Part shown: piece by piece, positions 17,763 through 25,221 of the stretch
How positions within the stretch are numbered: the stretch's first letter is position 1
How the letters are laid out: each line of letters starts with the position of its first letter
Source of the DNA: Agromyces sp. H66
GTDB lineage: Bacteria; Actinomycetota; Actinomycetes; Actinomycetales; Microbacteriaceae
Length of the DNA stretch: 64,000 nucleotides
NCBI RefSeq assembly: GCF_004959775.1
Contig: NZ_SJZG01000004.1
Span: forward strand, 231,196-295,195
Direction: 5' to 3'
Notes under the pieces: generated by a model
What the model saw: only the letters and a program-made list of their open reading frames with translations
The model's database searches: none
What the model was told of the DNA's origin: nothing
Program-made: the position numbers and the translations under genes

Positions 17763-18854
17763 TCAGGCGGCGGACCAGCCGCCGTCGCTCGCGAGCACGA
17801 CGCCGTTGACGTTCACGCCGTCGTCGCTGAGGAGGAAGGTGATGGATGCCGCGAGCGCCTCGGCCTCCGCGGCATCCGGCAGCACCGCCATGGCCTGCCG
17901 CACGCGCTGGGCGCCGAGGGGCGACGCGAAGGTCGCCTCGATGTTCGTGATGGTGGGGCCGGGGGCCACGGCGTTCACCCGCAGGCCGCTCGGCCCGTAC
18001 ATGAAGGCCGTCGACTTGGTGAGGCCCACCACGGCGTGCTTCGAGGCCGTGTAGGCGACGCCGGCCGCCGAGCCGCGCAGCGCGGCCTCGCTCGCGGTGT
18101 TCACGATCGAGCCGTGTCCCTGCGCGAGCATGACCGGCGCGACGGCGCGCATGAGCTTCATGGTGCCGTCGACGTTCACGGCGAACACGCGCTTCCACAC
18201 GGCGTCGGTGAGTTCGCCGACGGGCGTCATGTCGTCCATGATCCCGGCGACGTTCGCGAGTCCGTCGATGCGCTCGCCCGCGGCGCCCACGATCTCGGCG
18301 ACCTTGGCGTCGTCGGTGATGTCGGCGACCAGTGTCACGACGTCGGCGCCGGGGTGCTCGGCCGCGAACTCGTCGAGACGCTCCTGCGACACGTCGACGG
18401 CGATCACGCGGCCGCCCTCTCGGACGATGCGCGACGCGGTGGCGCGGCCGATGCCCGACCCCGCGCCCGTGACGATGACGGTCTTCCCGGCGAAGCGGCC
18501 CTGATCGATGCGCTCGACCCACTCGGGGCGTTCGACCACGGGCGCGTGGGTCGCGGCATCCGTCGTCGCATCGGACGTCGCGGAAGCTCCGGCGGCGGAG
18601 GCGGCCGTGGCCGCGTCGTCGGCGGGGACGTCGCCGGCTGCGGCGCGCTGCACGAGCTCGTCGACGAGCTCCTGCGAGAACCGGCCCTTGCTCAGCTTGA
18701 TGAGCCGCTTGATGGCGAGGCGATGCACGGGGCGCAGGACGCCCGCGTCCTGCCCGGACTGCGTCAGCAGGTCGCGCAGGATCGGGCCGCCGACCGGATG
18801 CTCGAGCCACGTCTTGATGGAGTCGTCACCGGTGAGGGTCTTGGTGGTGCTCAA
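17763..18854 (-). CDS. SDR family oxidoreductase with N-terminal extension
   Basis: The 363-residue protein has a classical short-chain dehydrogenase from about residue 120: cofactor motif TGAGSGIG, NVAG, the catalytic Ser in IVNTASEAA and YTASK with catalytic Tyr and Lys, ending in SDGGWSAA. The first ~80 residues (TWLEHPVGGPILRDLL...RLIKLSKGRFSQELVDELV) form a separate helical domain, linked by an Ala/Thr-rich spacer. It starts at TTG 18854 behind AAGGAA. It is divergent from the TetR gene, with a palindrome between them, so TetR control is likely. Substrate unknown. Confidence 0.88.
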   Translation of the reverse strand: MSTTKTLTGDDSIKTWLEHPVGGPILRDLLTQSGQDAGVLRPVHRLAIKRLIKLSKGRFSQELVDELVQRAAAGDVPADDAATAASAAGASATSDATTDAATHAPVVERPEWVERIDQGRFAGKTVIVTGAGSGIGRATASRIVREGGRVIAVDVSQERLDEFAAEHPGADVVTLVADITDDAKVAEIVGAAGERIDGLANVAGIMDDMTPVGELTDAVWKRVFAVNVDGTMKLMRAVAPVMLAQGHGSIVNTASEAALRGSAAGVAYTASKHAVVGLTKSTAFMYGPSGLRVNAVAPGPTITNIEATFASPLGAQRVRQAMAVLPDAAEAEALAASITFLLSDDGVNVNGVVLASDGGWSAA

Positions 18855-18878
18855 TCTCGGGTTCCTTGTCGTTCGACG

Positions 18879-18902
18879 CTACCGGACAACTATGTCCGGT
18901 AG
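18879..18902. promoter_or_regulatory. TetR-type operator palindrome
   Basis: A perfect 10-bp inverted repeat (CTACCGGACA ... TGTCCGGTAG) spaced by ACTA fills the SDR-TetR intergenic space and abuts the TetR -10. Position and symmetry fit autoregulation and control of the SDR gene. Confidence 0.8.
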
Positions 18903-18908
18903 TAACGT
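18903..18908 (+). promoter_or_regulatory. -10 element TAACGT of the TetR gene
   Basis: TAACGT directly follows the palindrome and ends 6 nt before GTG 18915, so repressor binding at the palindrome would block this promoter. Confidence 0.55.
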
Positions 18909-18914
18909 TACACC

Positions 18915-19535
18915 GTGTCCGAGGGTGAGCAGCAGATTCCCAGCAGTCGCAAAGCAAACCGCGGCCCGAGCGTCGGGCCCCAGAATCGGCGCGCGCTCAT
19001 CGCCGCCGCCCGCGAGGTGTTCGCATCCGACGGGCTGCAGGCGCCGTTCAGTGCCGTCGCGAAGCGGGCGGGCGTCGGACAGGGCAGCCTCTACCGGCAC
19101 TTCCCCGACCGGCTCGCCCTCGCCGTGGCCGTGTTCGACGAGAACCTCGACGAACTCGAGGTCGCCATGGCGTCGCCCGACGCGACGCTCGACGACCTGC
19201 TCGAGTCGATCGTGGGCCAGGCGGTCGTGTCGACGGCGCTCATCGACCTCATCTGGCTCAACCGCCGCGACGACCGCGTGGCCCACCTCCGCGAGCGGCT
19301 CCGGCGTCTCGCGGAGATCCTGCTCGCCCGCGAGCACGCGGCCGGCCGCATCGCCGATCACGTCGAGACGCAGGACGTGCTCCTGGCCGTCACGATGCTG
19401 GCCGACGTGGTCTCGCGCACCGAGGCCGCGGAGCGGCCCGACGTGGCCCGGCGCGTCCGTGCGATCTTCCATGCCGCGTTCAGCGCACCGGACCAGCCCG
19501 TCCCGGCCCTTCCATCGGCCGGCTCGAGCCGGTAG
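18915..19535 (+). CDS. TetR/AcrR family transcriptional regulator
   Basis: A 206-residue repressor. The N-terminal helix-turn-helix spans ~25-70 (ALIAAAREVFASDGLQ, FSAVAKRAGVGQGSLYRHFPDRLAL), followed by an all-helical ligand-binding domain with no recognisable ligand. GTG 18915 is set by the -10 spacing. It is divergent from the SDR gene and probably represses that gene and itself through the 18879-18902 palindrome. Confidence 0.92.
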   Translation: MSEGEQQIPSSRKANRGPSVGPQNRRALIAAAREVFASDGLQAPFSAVAKRAGVGQGSLYRHFPDRLALAVAVFDENLDELEVAMASPDATLDDLLESIVGQAVVSTALIDLIWLNRRDDRVAHLRERLRRLAEILLAREHAAGRIADHVETQDVLLAVTMLADVVSRTEAAERPDVARRVRAIFHAAFSAPDQPVPALPSAGSSR

Positions 19536-19544
19536 CGTCGAAAG

Positions 19545-19572
19545 GTAATTCGAACGTCTACGTTCAGGTTAC
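19545..19572. promoter_or_regulatory. Possible operator upstream of the DHFR-like gene
   Basis: GTAATTCGAACGT and ACGTTCAGGTTAC face each other across CT: 13-bp arms with three mismatches, including a perfect GAACGT/ACGTTC core. It lies 40-70 nt before ATG 19614. Confidence 0.4.
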
Positions 19573-19613
19573 TGGGCGATGGGGTGCTTCAGCGCCGATC
19601 AGGGGAGTGGAAG

Positions 19614-20243
19614 ATGGCTTCGAGCGTCCTCTACATGTCGATGTCCCTCGACGGGTTCATCGCGGGGCCGAACGAGCGCCACGACAACGGTCTCGGCGAC
19701 GGGGGCGACCGGCTGCACACCTGGATCTTCCCCGACGCCGAAGGGGGCGACTTCGAGGCGGCCGAGCAGCGCCTGCGCGGCGTGAACCGGCAGATCTACG
19801 ACGAGTTCATGTCGACGGGAGCCGTGGTCGCCGGGCGAGGCACGTTCGAACCGGCCGGAGGCTGGGGAGGAGATCACCACGACGGCGTGCCGATCTACAT
19901 CCTCAGCCGGCATCCGGCGCCCGACTGGGCGGCGGCCTGGCCCGCCGTGCATTACGTGAGCGACCTCGAGGCGGCGATGCGCGACGCGAAACTCGCCGCG
20001 GGCGGGAAGGACGTGCTCGTGCACGGCGCCGGCATCGCGCAGCGAGCCCTCGCCGCGGGGATCCTCGATGAGCTGGAGATCCATCTGGTTCCGGTCCTGA
20101 TGGGGGAGGGTCGGCGGCTGTTCGAGCACCTCGGCGCCGAGCAGCGGGAACTGCAGCGAGTCCGGGTGCTCGAGGGGGAGGGCGGGGTCGTCCACCTGCG
20201 CTACCGCGTCACCGGCGGCGCACGGCCGGGAGGGCGATCGTGA
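19614..20243 (+). CDS. Dihydrofolate reductase family protein (RibD C-terminal type)
   Basis: A 209-residue protein beginning MASSVLYMSMSLDGFIAGPN, the DHFR/RibD_C entry motif, followed by GAVVAGRGTFE, YILSRH, DVLVHGAGIAQRAL and a C-terminal EIHLVPVLMGEGRRLF. Proteins of this kind are NADPH-dependent reductases of mostly unknown substrate and are not the essential DHFR. ATG 19614 follows GGAGTGGAAG; an upstream in-frame ATG at 19584 lacks such a site. The stop overlaps the GTG of the next gene, so the two are probably co-expressed. Confidence 0.87.
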   Translation: MASSVLYMSMSLDGFIAGPNERHDNGLGDGGDRLHTWIFPDAEGGDFEAAEQRLRGVNRQIYDEFMSTGAVVAGRGTFEPAGGWGGDHHDGVPIYILSRHPAPDWAAAWPAVHYVSDLEAAMRDAKLAAGGKDVLVHGAGIAQRALAAGILDELEIHLVPVLMGEGRRLFEHLGAEQRELQRVRVLEGEGGVVHLRYRVTGGARPGGRS

Positions 20244-21556
20244 GTCGCGGCATCCTCACCGCCGATGCCCTCGACGGGGAGGTGCTGCTGCCCGACGATC
20301 CCGGATACGACGACGCCCGCCGCGTCTGGAACGCCATGATCGACCGGCGACCCCGGCTGATCGTGCGGTGCGCGAGCGTCGCCGACGTGCGGGCCGCGGT
20401 CCGGGCCGCACGCGAACACGGCCTCGAGATCGGCGTCCGCTGCGGCGGGCACAGCGTGATCGGCCTGCCCGTCGCCGATGGCGCCATGATGATCGACCTG
20501 ACCCCGCTCGCGACCGTCCGCGTCGACCCGGCGGCGCGCCGGGCCCGGGTGCAGGGAGGCGCGCTCCTCGGCGCCCTCGACGTGGCCGCGCAGGAGCACG
20601 GGCTCGCCACCACGGCGGGCAACGTCTCGCACACCGGCGTCGGCGGGCTCACGCTCGGGGGCGGCATGGGCTGGCTGGCACGACGGTTCGGGCTGGCGTG
20701 CGACAACGTCGTCTCCTTCGAGCTGGTCACGGCCGATGGCGAGGTCGTGCGCGCGACCGCGGACGAGAATCCCGAGCTGTTCTGGGGCCTGCGCGGCGGT
20801 GGCGGTAACTTCGGCATCGTGACCGACTTCGAGTTCCGGCTGCATCCCGTCGGCACCCGAGCACTCAGCGTCGAACTCGACTTCCCCGTCAGCGAGGCAG
20901 CCGGTGTGCTCTCCCGATGGCGCGACCTCAGTGCGACGGCTCCGAGGGCGGCGACCTACGCCGCGACCGTGCTCGGCGGAATCGCGACGGTGGGCTTCGT
21001 GTGGGTCGGCGACCCCGACGAAGGGCGACGACACGCGCGAGCGCTGCAGGGACTCGGTCGGCCGGCGGCGGAACGGATCGTGGAGCTCTCCTATCTCGCG
21101 TTGCAGCGCCGTGAAGACGACGTCGAGGGCTACACGCAGCGCCGCTATTGGAAGGGACACTGCTTCGACGAGTTGCCGGATGCCGCGCTCGAGGCGCTCC
21201 TCGAGCACGACCCGGCGGTGGCCGGCGGCCTGCAGGCCTACGGGGGTGCGATCGCGGACGTCGACGACGACGCGACCGCGTTCGGCCACCGCGGTGCGGC
21301 GTTCGAGTACGTCGCCGCCGCGCGTTGGATGGACCCTGCCGAAGATGCCGAGCGGATGTCGCGGGCTCGGAAGTCGGCGGCCCGGCTCGCGCCGTTCGCG
21401 GCCGGCGTGTACGTCAACGCCCTCGGCGACGAGGGCGCCGAGGGCGTCGCCATGGCGTATCCGCGGGCGAAGCTCGCCCGGCTCACGGCGCTGAAGGACG
21501 TCTGGGACCCGGGCAACGTCTTCCACCTCAACCACAACATCCCGCCCGCGGGCTGA
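20240..21556 (+). CDS. FAD-binding oxidoreductase (BBE/PCMH type)
   Basis: A 438-residue flavoprotein. The FAD domain carries GVRCGGHSVIG, with the histidine that normally binds FAD covalently, then GVGGLTLGGGMGWLARRFGLACDN and LRGGGGNFGIV; the C-terminus ends VWDPGNVFHLNHNI, as in berberine-bridge-like oxidases. The position before VGG that is Cys in bicovalent members reads His-Thr, so a single covalent link is likely. It starts at GTG 20240, overlapping the DHFR-like stop. It resembles the oxidase at 10533-12254 in family and may act with the DHFR-like reductase. Substrate unknown. Confidence 0.88.
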   Translation: MSRGILTADALDGEVLLPDDPGYDDARRVWNAMIDRRPRLIVRCASVADVRAAVRAAREHGLEIGVRCGGHSVIGLPVADGAMMIDLTPLATVRVDPAARRARVQGGALLGALDVAAQEHGLATTAGNVSHTGVGGLTLGGGMGWLARRFGLACDNVVSFELVTADGEVVRATADENPELFWGLRGGGGNFGIVTDFEFRLHPVGTRALSVELDFPVSEAAGVLSRWRDLSATAPRAATYAATVLGGIATVGFVWVGDPDEGRRHARALQGLGRPAAERIVELSYLALQRREDDVEGYTQRRYWKGHCFDELPDAALEALLEHDPAVAGGLQAYGGAIADVDDDATAFGHRGAAFEYVAAARWMDPAEDAERMSRARKSAARLAPFAAGVYVNALGDEGAEGVAMAYPRAKLARLTALKDVWDPGNVFHLNHNIPPAG

Positions 21557-21605
21557 GCGGTCACGTCGCGACGACCGTGATCGGCGTCGCCAGGTTCGGC
21601 CGAAG

Positions 21606-21687
21606 TGCGGAAGGTGGGACTTGAACCCACACGCCCGAAGGCACAGGAACCTAAATCCTGCGTGTCTGCCGATTTCACCACTCCCGC
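21606..21687 (-). tRNA. tRNA-Leu (anticodon UAG)
   Basis: On the minus strand an 82-nt type II tRNA can be folded: acceptor GCGGGAG with CTTCCGC (one G-U pair), an anticodon stem CAGGA/TCCTG with loop TTTAGGT giving UAG, a long variable arm around TTCGGG, and a GTGGG-TTCAAGT-CCCAC T-arm. CCA is not encoded. It reads CUA/CUN leucine codons. Confidence 0.93.
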
Positions 21688-21830
21688 GAGTGCCCGATCA
21701 GTCTAGGCGTTCGCCCGCGGAACGGCGGGTCGACCGACTGGCGGCCGGCGGCGGCATCCGTCCGTCGGGACCTTCGGCCCCTCGGCGACTGCGGCGAGAT
21801 GTGACGATGTCGCGGGAGATGGGGGATCTC

Positions 21831-23711
21831 ATGGCTGACGAATACCCGAACATCGCCGATCACGGTCTGATCGGCGACCTGCAGTGCGCCGCGCTCGTGG
21901 ACACGAGCGGCACGATCGACTGGTTCTGCTTCCCGCGCTTCGATTCGCCGAGCGTGTTCGCCTCGCTGCTCGACGCGGAGCGCGGCGGGTACTGTCGCGT
22001 CCGCCCCGCCAGCGATGACTACGTCACGCGCCAGTTGTACCTGCCGAACACCGCGATCCTCATCACGCGATTCATGACGGAGGCGGGCGTCGGCGAGGTC
22101 ATCGACTTCATGCCCGTCGCGGAGGGGCCCGCGACCGACCGCCACCGGCTCGTGCGGCTCATCCGCGTGGTGCGCGGGTCGATGGACTTCGTCGTGGAGA
22201 TCCAGCCCCGGTTCGACTACGGTCGGGCGGCGCACACGATCGAGTTGCGCGACGATGGCGCCGTGTTCTCGTCCGACGATGCGACGCTCACCGTCCGCCG
22301 GGTCGGCGAGCCCATCCTCCGCGGAACCGAGCGCGCGGGCCATGTCGAACTCGTCGATGACGGCCTGCGCGTGACGGGCACCCTCAACGTCGGCGAGATC
22401 ACGGGCATCGTGTTCGAGTCGGGCGAAGGCGATCCCGGCCCGGTCTCCCGTGACGACGTCGTCGACATGTTCCTCTCGACTCGCCAGTACTGGCGGGATT
22501 GGAACAATCGCTCGACCTACCGCGGGCGGTGGCGCGAGATGGTGGCCCGGTCGGCGATGACGCTGAAGCTCATGACCTACGCGCCGACAGGCGCGCTCGT
22601 GGCGGCGCCGACCGCCGCGCTCCCCGAGCAGGTGGGCGGCGAGCGGAACTGGGACTACCGGTACACCTGGGTGCGCGACGCGTCCTTCTCCGTCTACGCC
22701 CTGCTCGGCCTGGGCTACACCGACGAAGCCGAGGCGTTCGTGGACTGGCTGATGGACCGCATCCGGGAGAGCGTCGGCACCGGTTCGGGCCCGCTCAAGA
22801 TCATGTACCGGGTGGACGGCTCGTCGGACCTGGTCGAGGAGTCCCTCGGCGACCTGGATGGGTATCGCGGCTCGAGCCCGGTGCACGTCGGCAATGGGGC
22901 CGCCGACCAGCTCCAGCTCGACATCTACGGCGAGGCGATGGACGCGATCCACCTCGCGGACACGCACGGGCTCGAACTCCCCCACCGGGGGTGGGCTCAG
23001 ATCCGCGACATGCTCAACTGGGTCTGCGAGAACTGGGACCAGCCCGAGGAGGGCATCTGGGAGACCCGGGGCGGGCGGCAGGACTTCACCTACGGCCGGT
23101 TCATGTGCTGGGTCGCGCTCGATCGCGGCGTCCGGCTCGCTCGCCGGCACGGCCGTCCGGCGCCGCTCGCCACGTGGATCGAGCAGCGCGACCGCATCTA
23201 CGAGCAGGTCATGGAACGGGGCATGCACGCCGAACGTGGAGCGTTCGTGCAGCACTACGACACCGACGTGCTCGACGCATCGCTGCTGCTCATGCCGCTC
23301 ATGGGCTTCGTCGCGCCGCGCGATCCGATGTGGCTGTCGACGCTCGACGAGATGGACAAGGAGCTCGTTTCGGACAGCCTCGTGTACCGCTACGACCCGG
23401 CCGCCTCGCCGGACGGACTCCGCGGTTCGGAGGGGACGTTCACGCTCTGCTCGTTCTTCTACGTCGACGCGCTCGCGCGCGGCGGCCGGCTCGACGAGGC
23501 GCAGCTCGTGTTCGAGAAGATGCTCACCTACGCGAACCACCTCGGGCTGTACGCCGAGGAGATCGGCCTCACGGGCGAGCAGCTCGGCAACTTCCCGCAG
23601 GCGTTCAGCCATCTCGCCCTCATCAACGCCGCCGTGAACCTCGACTACCAGCTCGACCACGGCGCCGGCGACGTCGAGGCGGTCCTCAAGAGGGGACGGC
23701 GCGGCGCATGA
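21831..23711 (+). CDS. Glycoside hydrolase family 15 protein (glucoamylase/trehalase-like)
   Basis: About 626 residues, cytosolic by lack of a signal peptide. The N-terminal beta-domain begins IADHGLIGDLQCAALVDTSGTIDWFCFPRFDSPSVFA; the (alpha/alpha)6 barrel contains ERNWDYRYTWVRDASF with a catalytic-region Arg-Asp, and the C-terminal SEGTFTLCSFFYVDALARGG carries the acid/base Glu. Actinobacterial members include alpha,alpha-trehalases and maltose/glucan hydrolases; I cannot tell which. ATG 21831 (MADEYPNI) has GGGGGA upstream; ATG 21819 is an alternative. Its stop overlaps the zwf ATG, opening a five-gene run. Confidence 0.88.
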   Translation: MADEYPNIADHGLIGDLQCAALVDTSGTIDWFCFPRFDSPSVFASLLDAERGGYCRVRPASDDYVTRQLYLPNTAILITRFMTEAGVGEVIDFMPVAEGPATDRHRLVRLIRVVRGSMDFVVEIQPRFDYGRAAHTIELRDDGAVFSSDDATLTVRRVGEPILRGTERAGHVELVDDGLRVTGTLNVGEITGIVFESGEGDPGPVSRDDVVDMFLSTRQYWRDWNNRSTYRGRWREMVARSAMTLKLMTYAPTGALVAAPTAALPEQVGGERNWDYRYTWVRDASFSVYALLGLGYTDEAEAFVDWLMDRIRESVGTGSGPLKIMYRVDGSSDLVEESLGDLDGYRGSSPVHVGNGAADQLQLDIYGEAMDAIHLADTHGLELPHRGWAQIRDMLNWVCENWDQPEEGIWETRGGRQDFTYGRFMCWVALDRGVRLARRHGRPAPLATWIEQRDRIYEQVMERGMHAERGAFVQHYDTDVLDASLLLMPLMGFVAPRDPMWLSTLDEMDKELVSDSLVYRYDPAASPDGLRGSEGTFTLCSFFYVDALARGGRLDEAQLVFEKMLTYANHLGLYAEEIGLTGEQLGNFPQAFSHLALINAAVNLDYQLDHGAGDVEAVLKRGRRGA

Positions 23712-25162
23712 CCGATCAGGAGACCACCCGGAGGCGGGAGCAGGGGGAGACCATGGCGCGGGACGCGGAGACGGAAACGGCCGGCGGCGGGCGCGGCGAC
23801 GTCCTCGTGATCTTCGGCATCACCGGCGACCTCGCGCGCGTCATGACCTTCCACTCCCTGTACCGGCTCGAGCAGCGCGGCCTCCTCGAGTGCCGCATCG
23901 TTGGCGTGGCGTTCGACGACTGGACGCTGGACCGGCTGGTCGACCGCGCCCGCGACTCGATCGCCGGCACCGGCGAGGAGATCGATCCCGAGGTGTTCGA
24001 GCGCCTCAGCCGCCGACTGAGCTACGTGCACGGCGACTTCGCCGACGCCGGCACCTACGAGCGGGTCGCCGCGGAGATCGGCGGCGCGCGCACCCCGGTG
24101 TACTACCTCGAGACCCCGCCGAGCCTGTTCGCGACGGTCGTGAAGGGACTGGCCGGCGTCGGCCTGACGGCCGGCGGGCGGTTCGTCATCGAGAAGCCGT
24201 TCGGGCATGACTTCGCGTCGGCCCGTGCGCTCGCCGCCGAGCTGCACGAGTACGTCGACGAGTCGCAGCTGTACCGCATCGATCACTACCTCGGGAAGAT
24301 GGGCCTCGAGGAGATCCTCTACCTGCGGTTCGCGAACACGATGCTCGAGCCCGTGTGGAACCGCAACTACCTCGACTGCGTGCAGATCACCATGGCCGAG
24401 GACTTCGGCATCGCGGGGCGCGGCAGCTTCTACGAGCCGGTCGGCGCGCTGCGCGACGTCGTCGTGAACCACCTGATGCAGCTGCTCGCGGCCGTCGCGA
24501 TGGAGGCGCCGTCGCACGGCGACGTCGAGACCATCAAGGACATGCAGACGTCGTTGTTCAAGTCCGTCGTCGAGGCCGACCCCAAGCGGTATGTGCGCGG
24601 CCAGTTCGACGGGTATCGCGAGGTCGACGGCGTCGCCGCCGACTCCACCACCGAGACCTTCTGCGCGCTCGAGCTCGAGATCGAGAACTGGCGCTGGTCG
24701 GGCGTGCCCTTCTTCATCCGCACCGGCAAGCTGCTTCCCGTCACCCAGACCGAGGTTCGGCTGGTCTTCAGGCACTCGCCGAAGCTCGGGTTCGGGTTGC
24801 GTCGCGCCGACAGCGAACCCGACCAGCTCGTGATCCGGCTCGACCCGTCGACGGGCGTGCGCATCGTGCTGAACGCGCAGCGAGCGGATGCCGCGACGCC
24901 GAGTTCCGTCGAGCTCGAAATGGAGTTCGCGACGAAGGGCGGCGAGGGCCCGACCCCGTACGAGGTGCTCCTGCTCGCCGCGATCGAGGGTCGCAGCGCA
25001 CGCTTCGGGCGCCAGGACACGGTCGAGGAGGCATGGCGGATCATGCAGCCGCTCATCGACGACCCACCGCCGGCGCGCCCGTACGCGCCGGGCACGTGGG
25101 GCCCGTACGACGCCGATGCGCTCGTCGCCGACCACGGCGGCTGGCGCGATCCGTGGCTCTGA
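23708..25162 (+). CDS. zwf: Glucose-6-phosphate 1-dehydrogenase
   Basis: Oxidises glucose 6-phosphate to 6-phosphogluconolactone with NADP+, the first step of the pentose phosphate pathway. The 484-residue protein has the coenzyme motif FGITGDLA near residue 36, EKPFGHDF, the substrate signature RIDHYLGK at 190-197 with catalytic His193, and MPFFIRTGK-like VPFFIRTGKLLP. After GDLAR the chain reads VMTF, where most homologues have a lysine. ATG 23708 overlaps the GH15 stop; ATG 23753, with GGGGGAG upstream, is an alternative start. The SMP-30 lactonase gene two genes on could supply the next step. Confidence 0.92.
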   Translation: MTDQETTRRREQGETMARDAETETAGGGRGDVLVIFGITGDLARVMTFHSLYRLEQRGLLECRIVGVAFDDWTLDRLVDRARDSIAGTGEEIDPEVFERLSRRLSYVHGDFADAGTYERVAAEIGGARTPVYYLETPPSLFATVVKGLAGVGLTAGGRFVIEKPFGHDFASARALAAELHEYVDESQLYRIDHYLGKMGLEEILYLRFANTMLEPVWNRNYLDCVQITMAEDFGIAGRGSFYEPVGALRDVVVNHLMQLLAAVAMEAPSHGDVETIKDMQTSLFKSVVEADPKRYVRGQFDGYREVDGVAADSTTETFCALELEIENWRWSGVPFFIRTGKLLPVTQTEVRLVFRHSPKLGFGLRRADSEPDQLVIRLDPSTGVRIVLNAQRADAATPSSVELEMEFATKGGEGPTPYEVLLLAAIEGRSARFGRQDTVEEAWRIMQPLIDDPPPARPYAPGTWGPYDADALVADHGGWRDPWL

Positions 25163-25221
25163 ACGCAGAGCCACCACGGGGCCCGACGGGCGAGACACAC
25201 GAAGAAGCAAGGAGTGAACCG

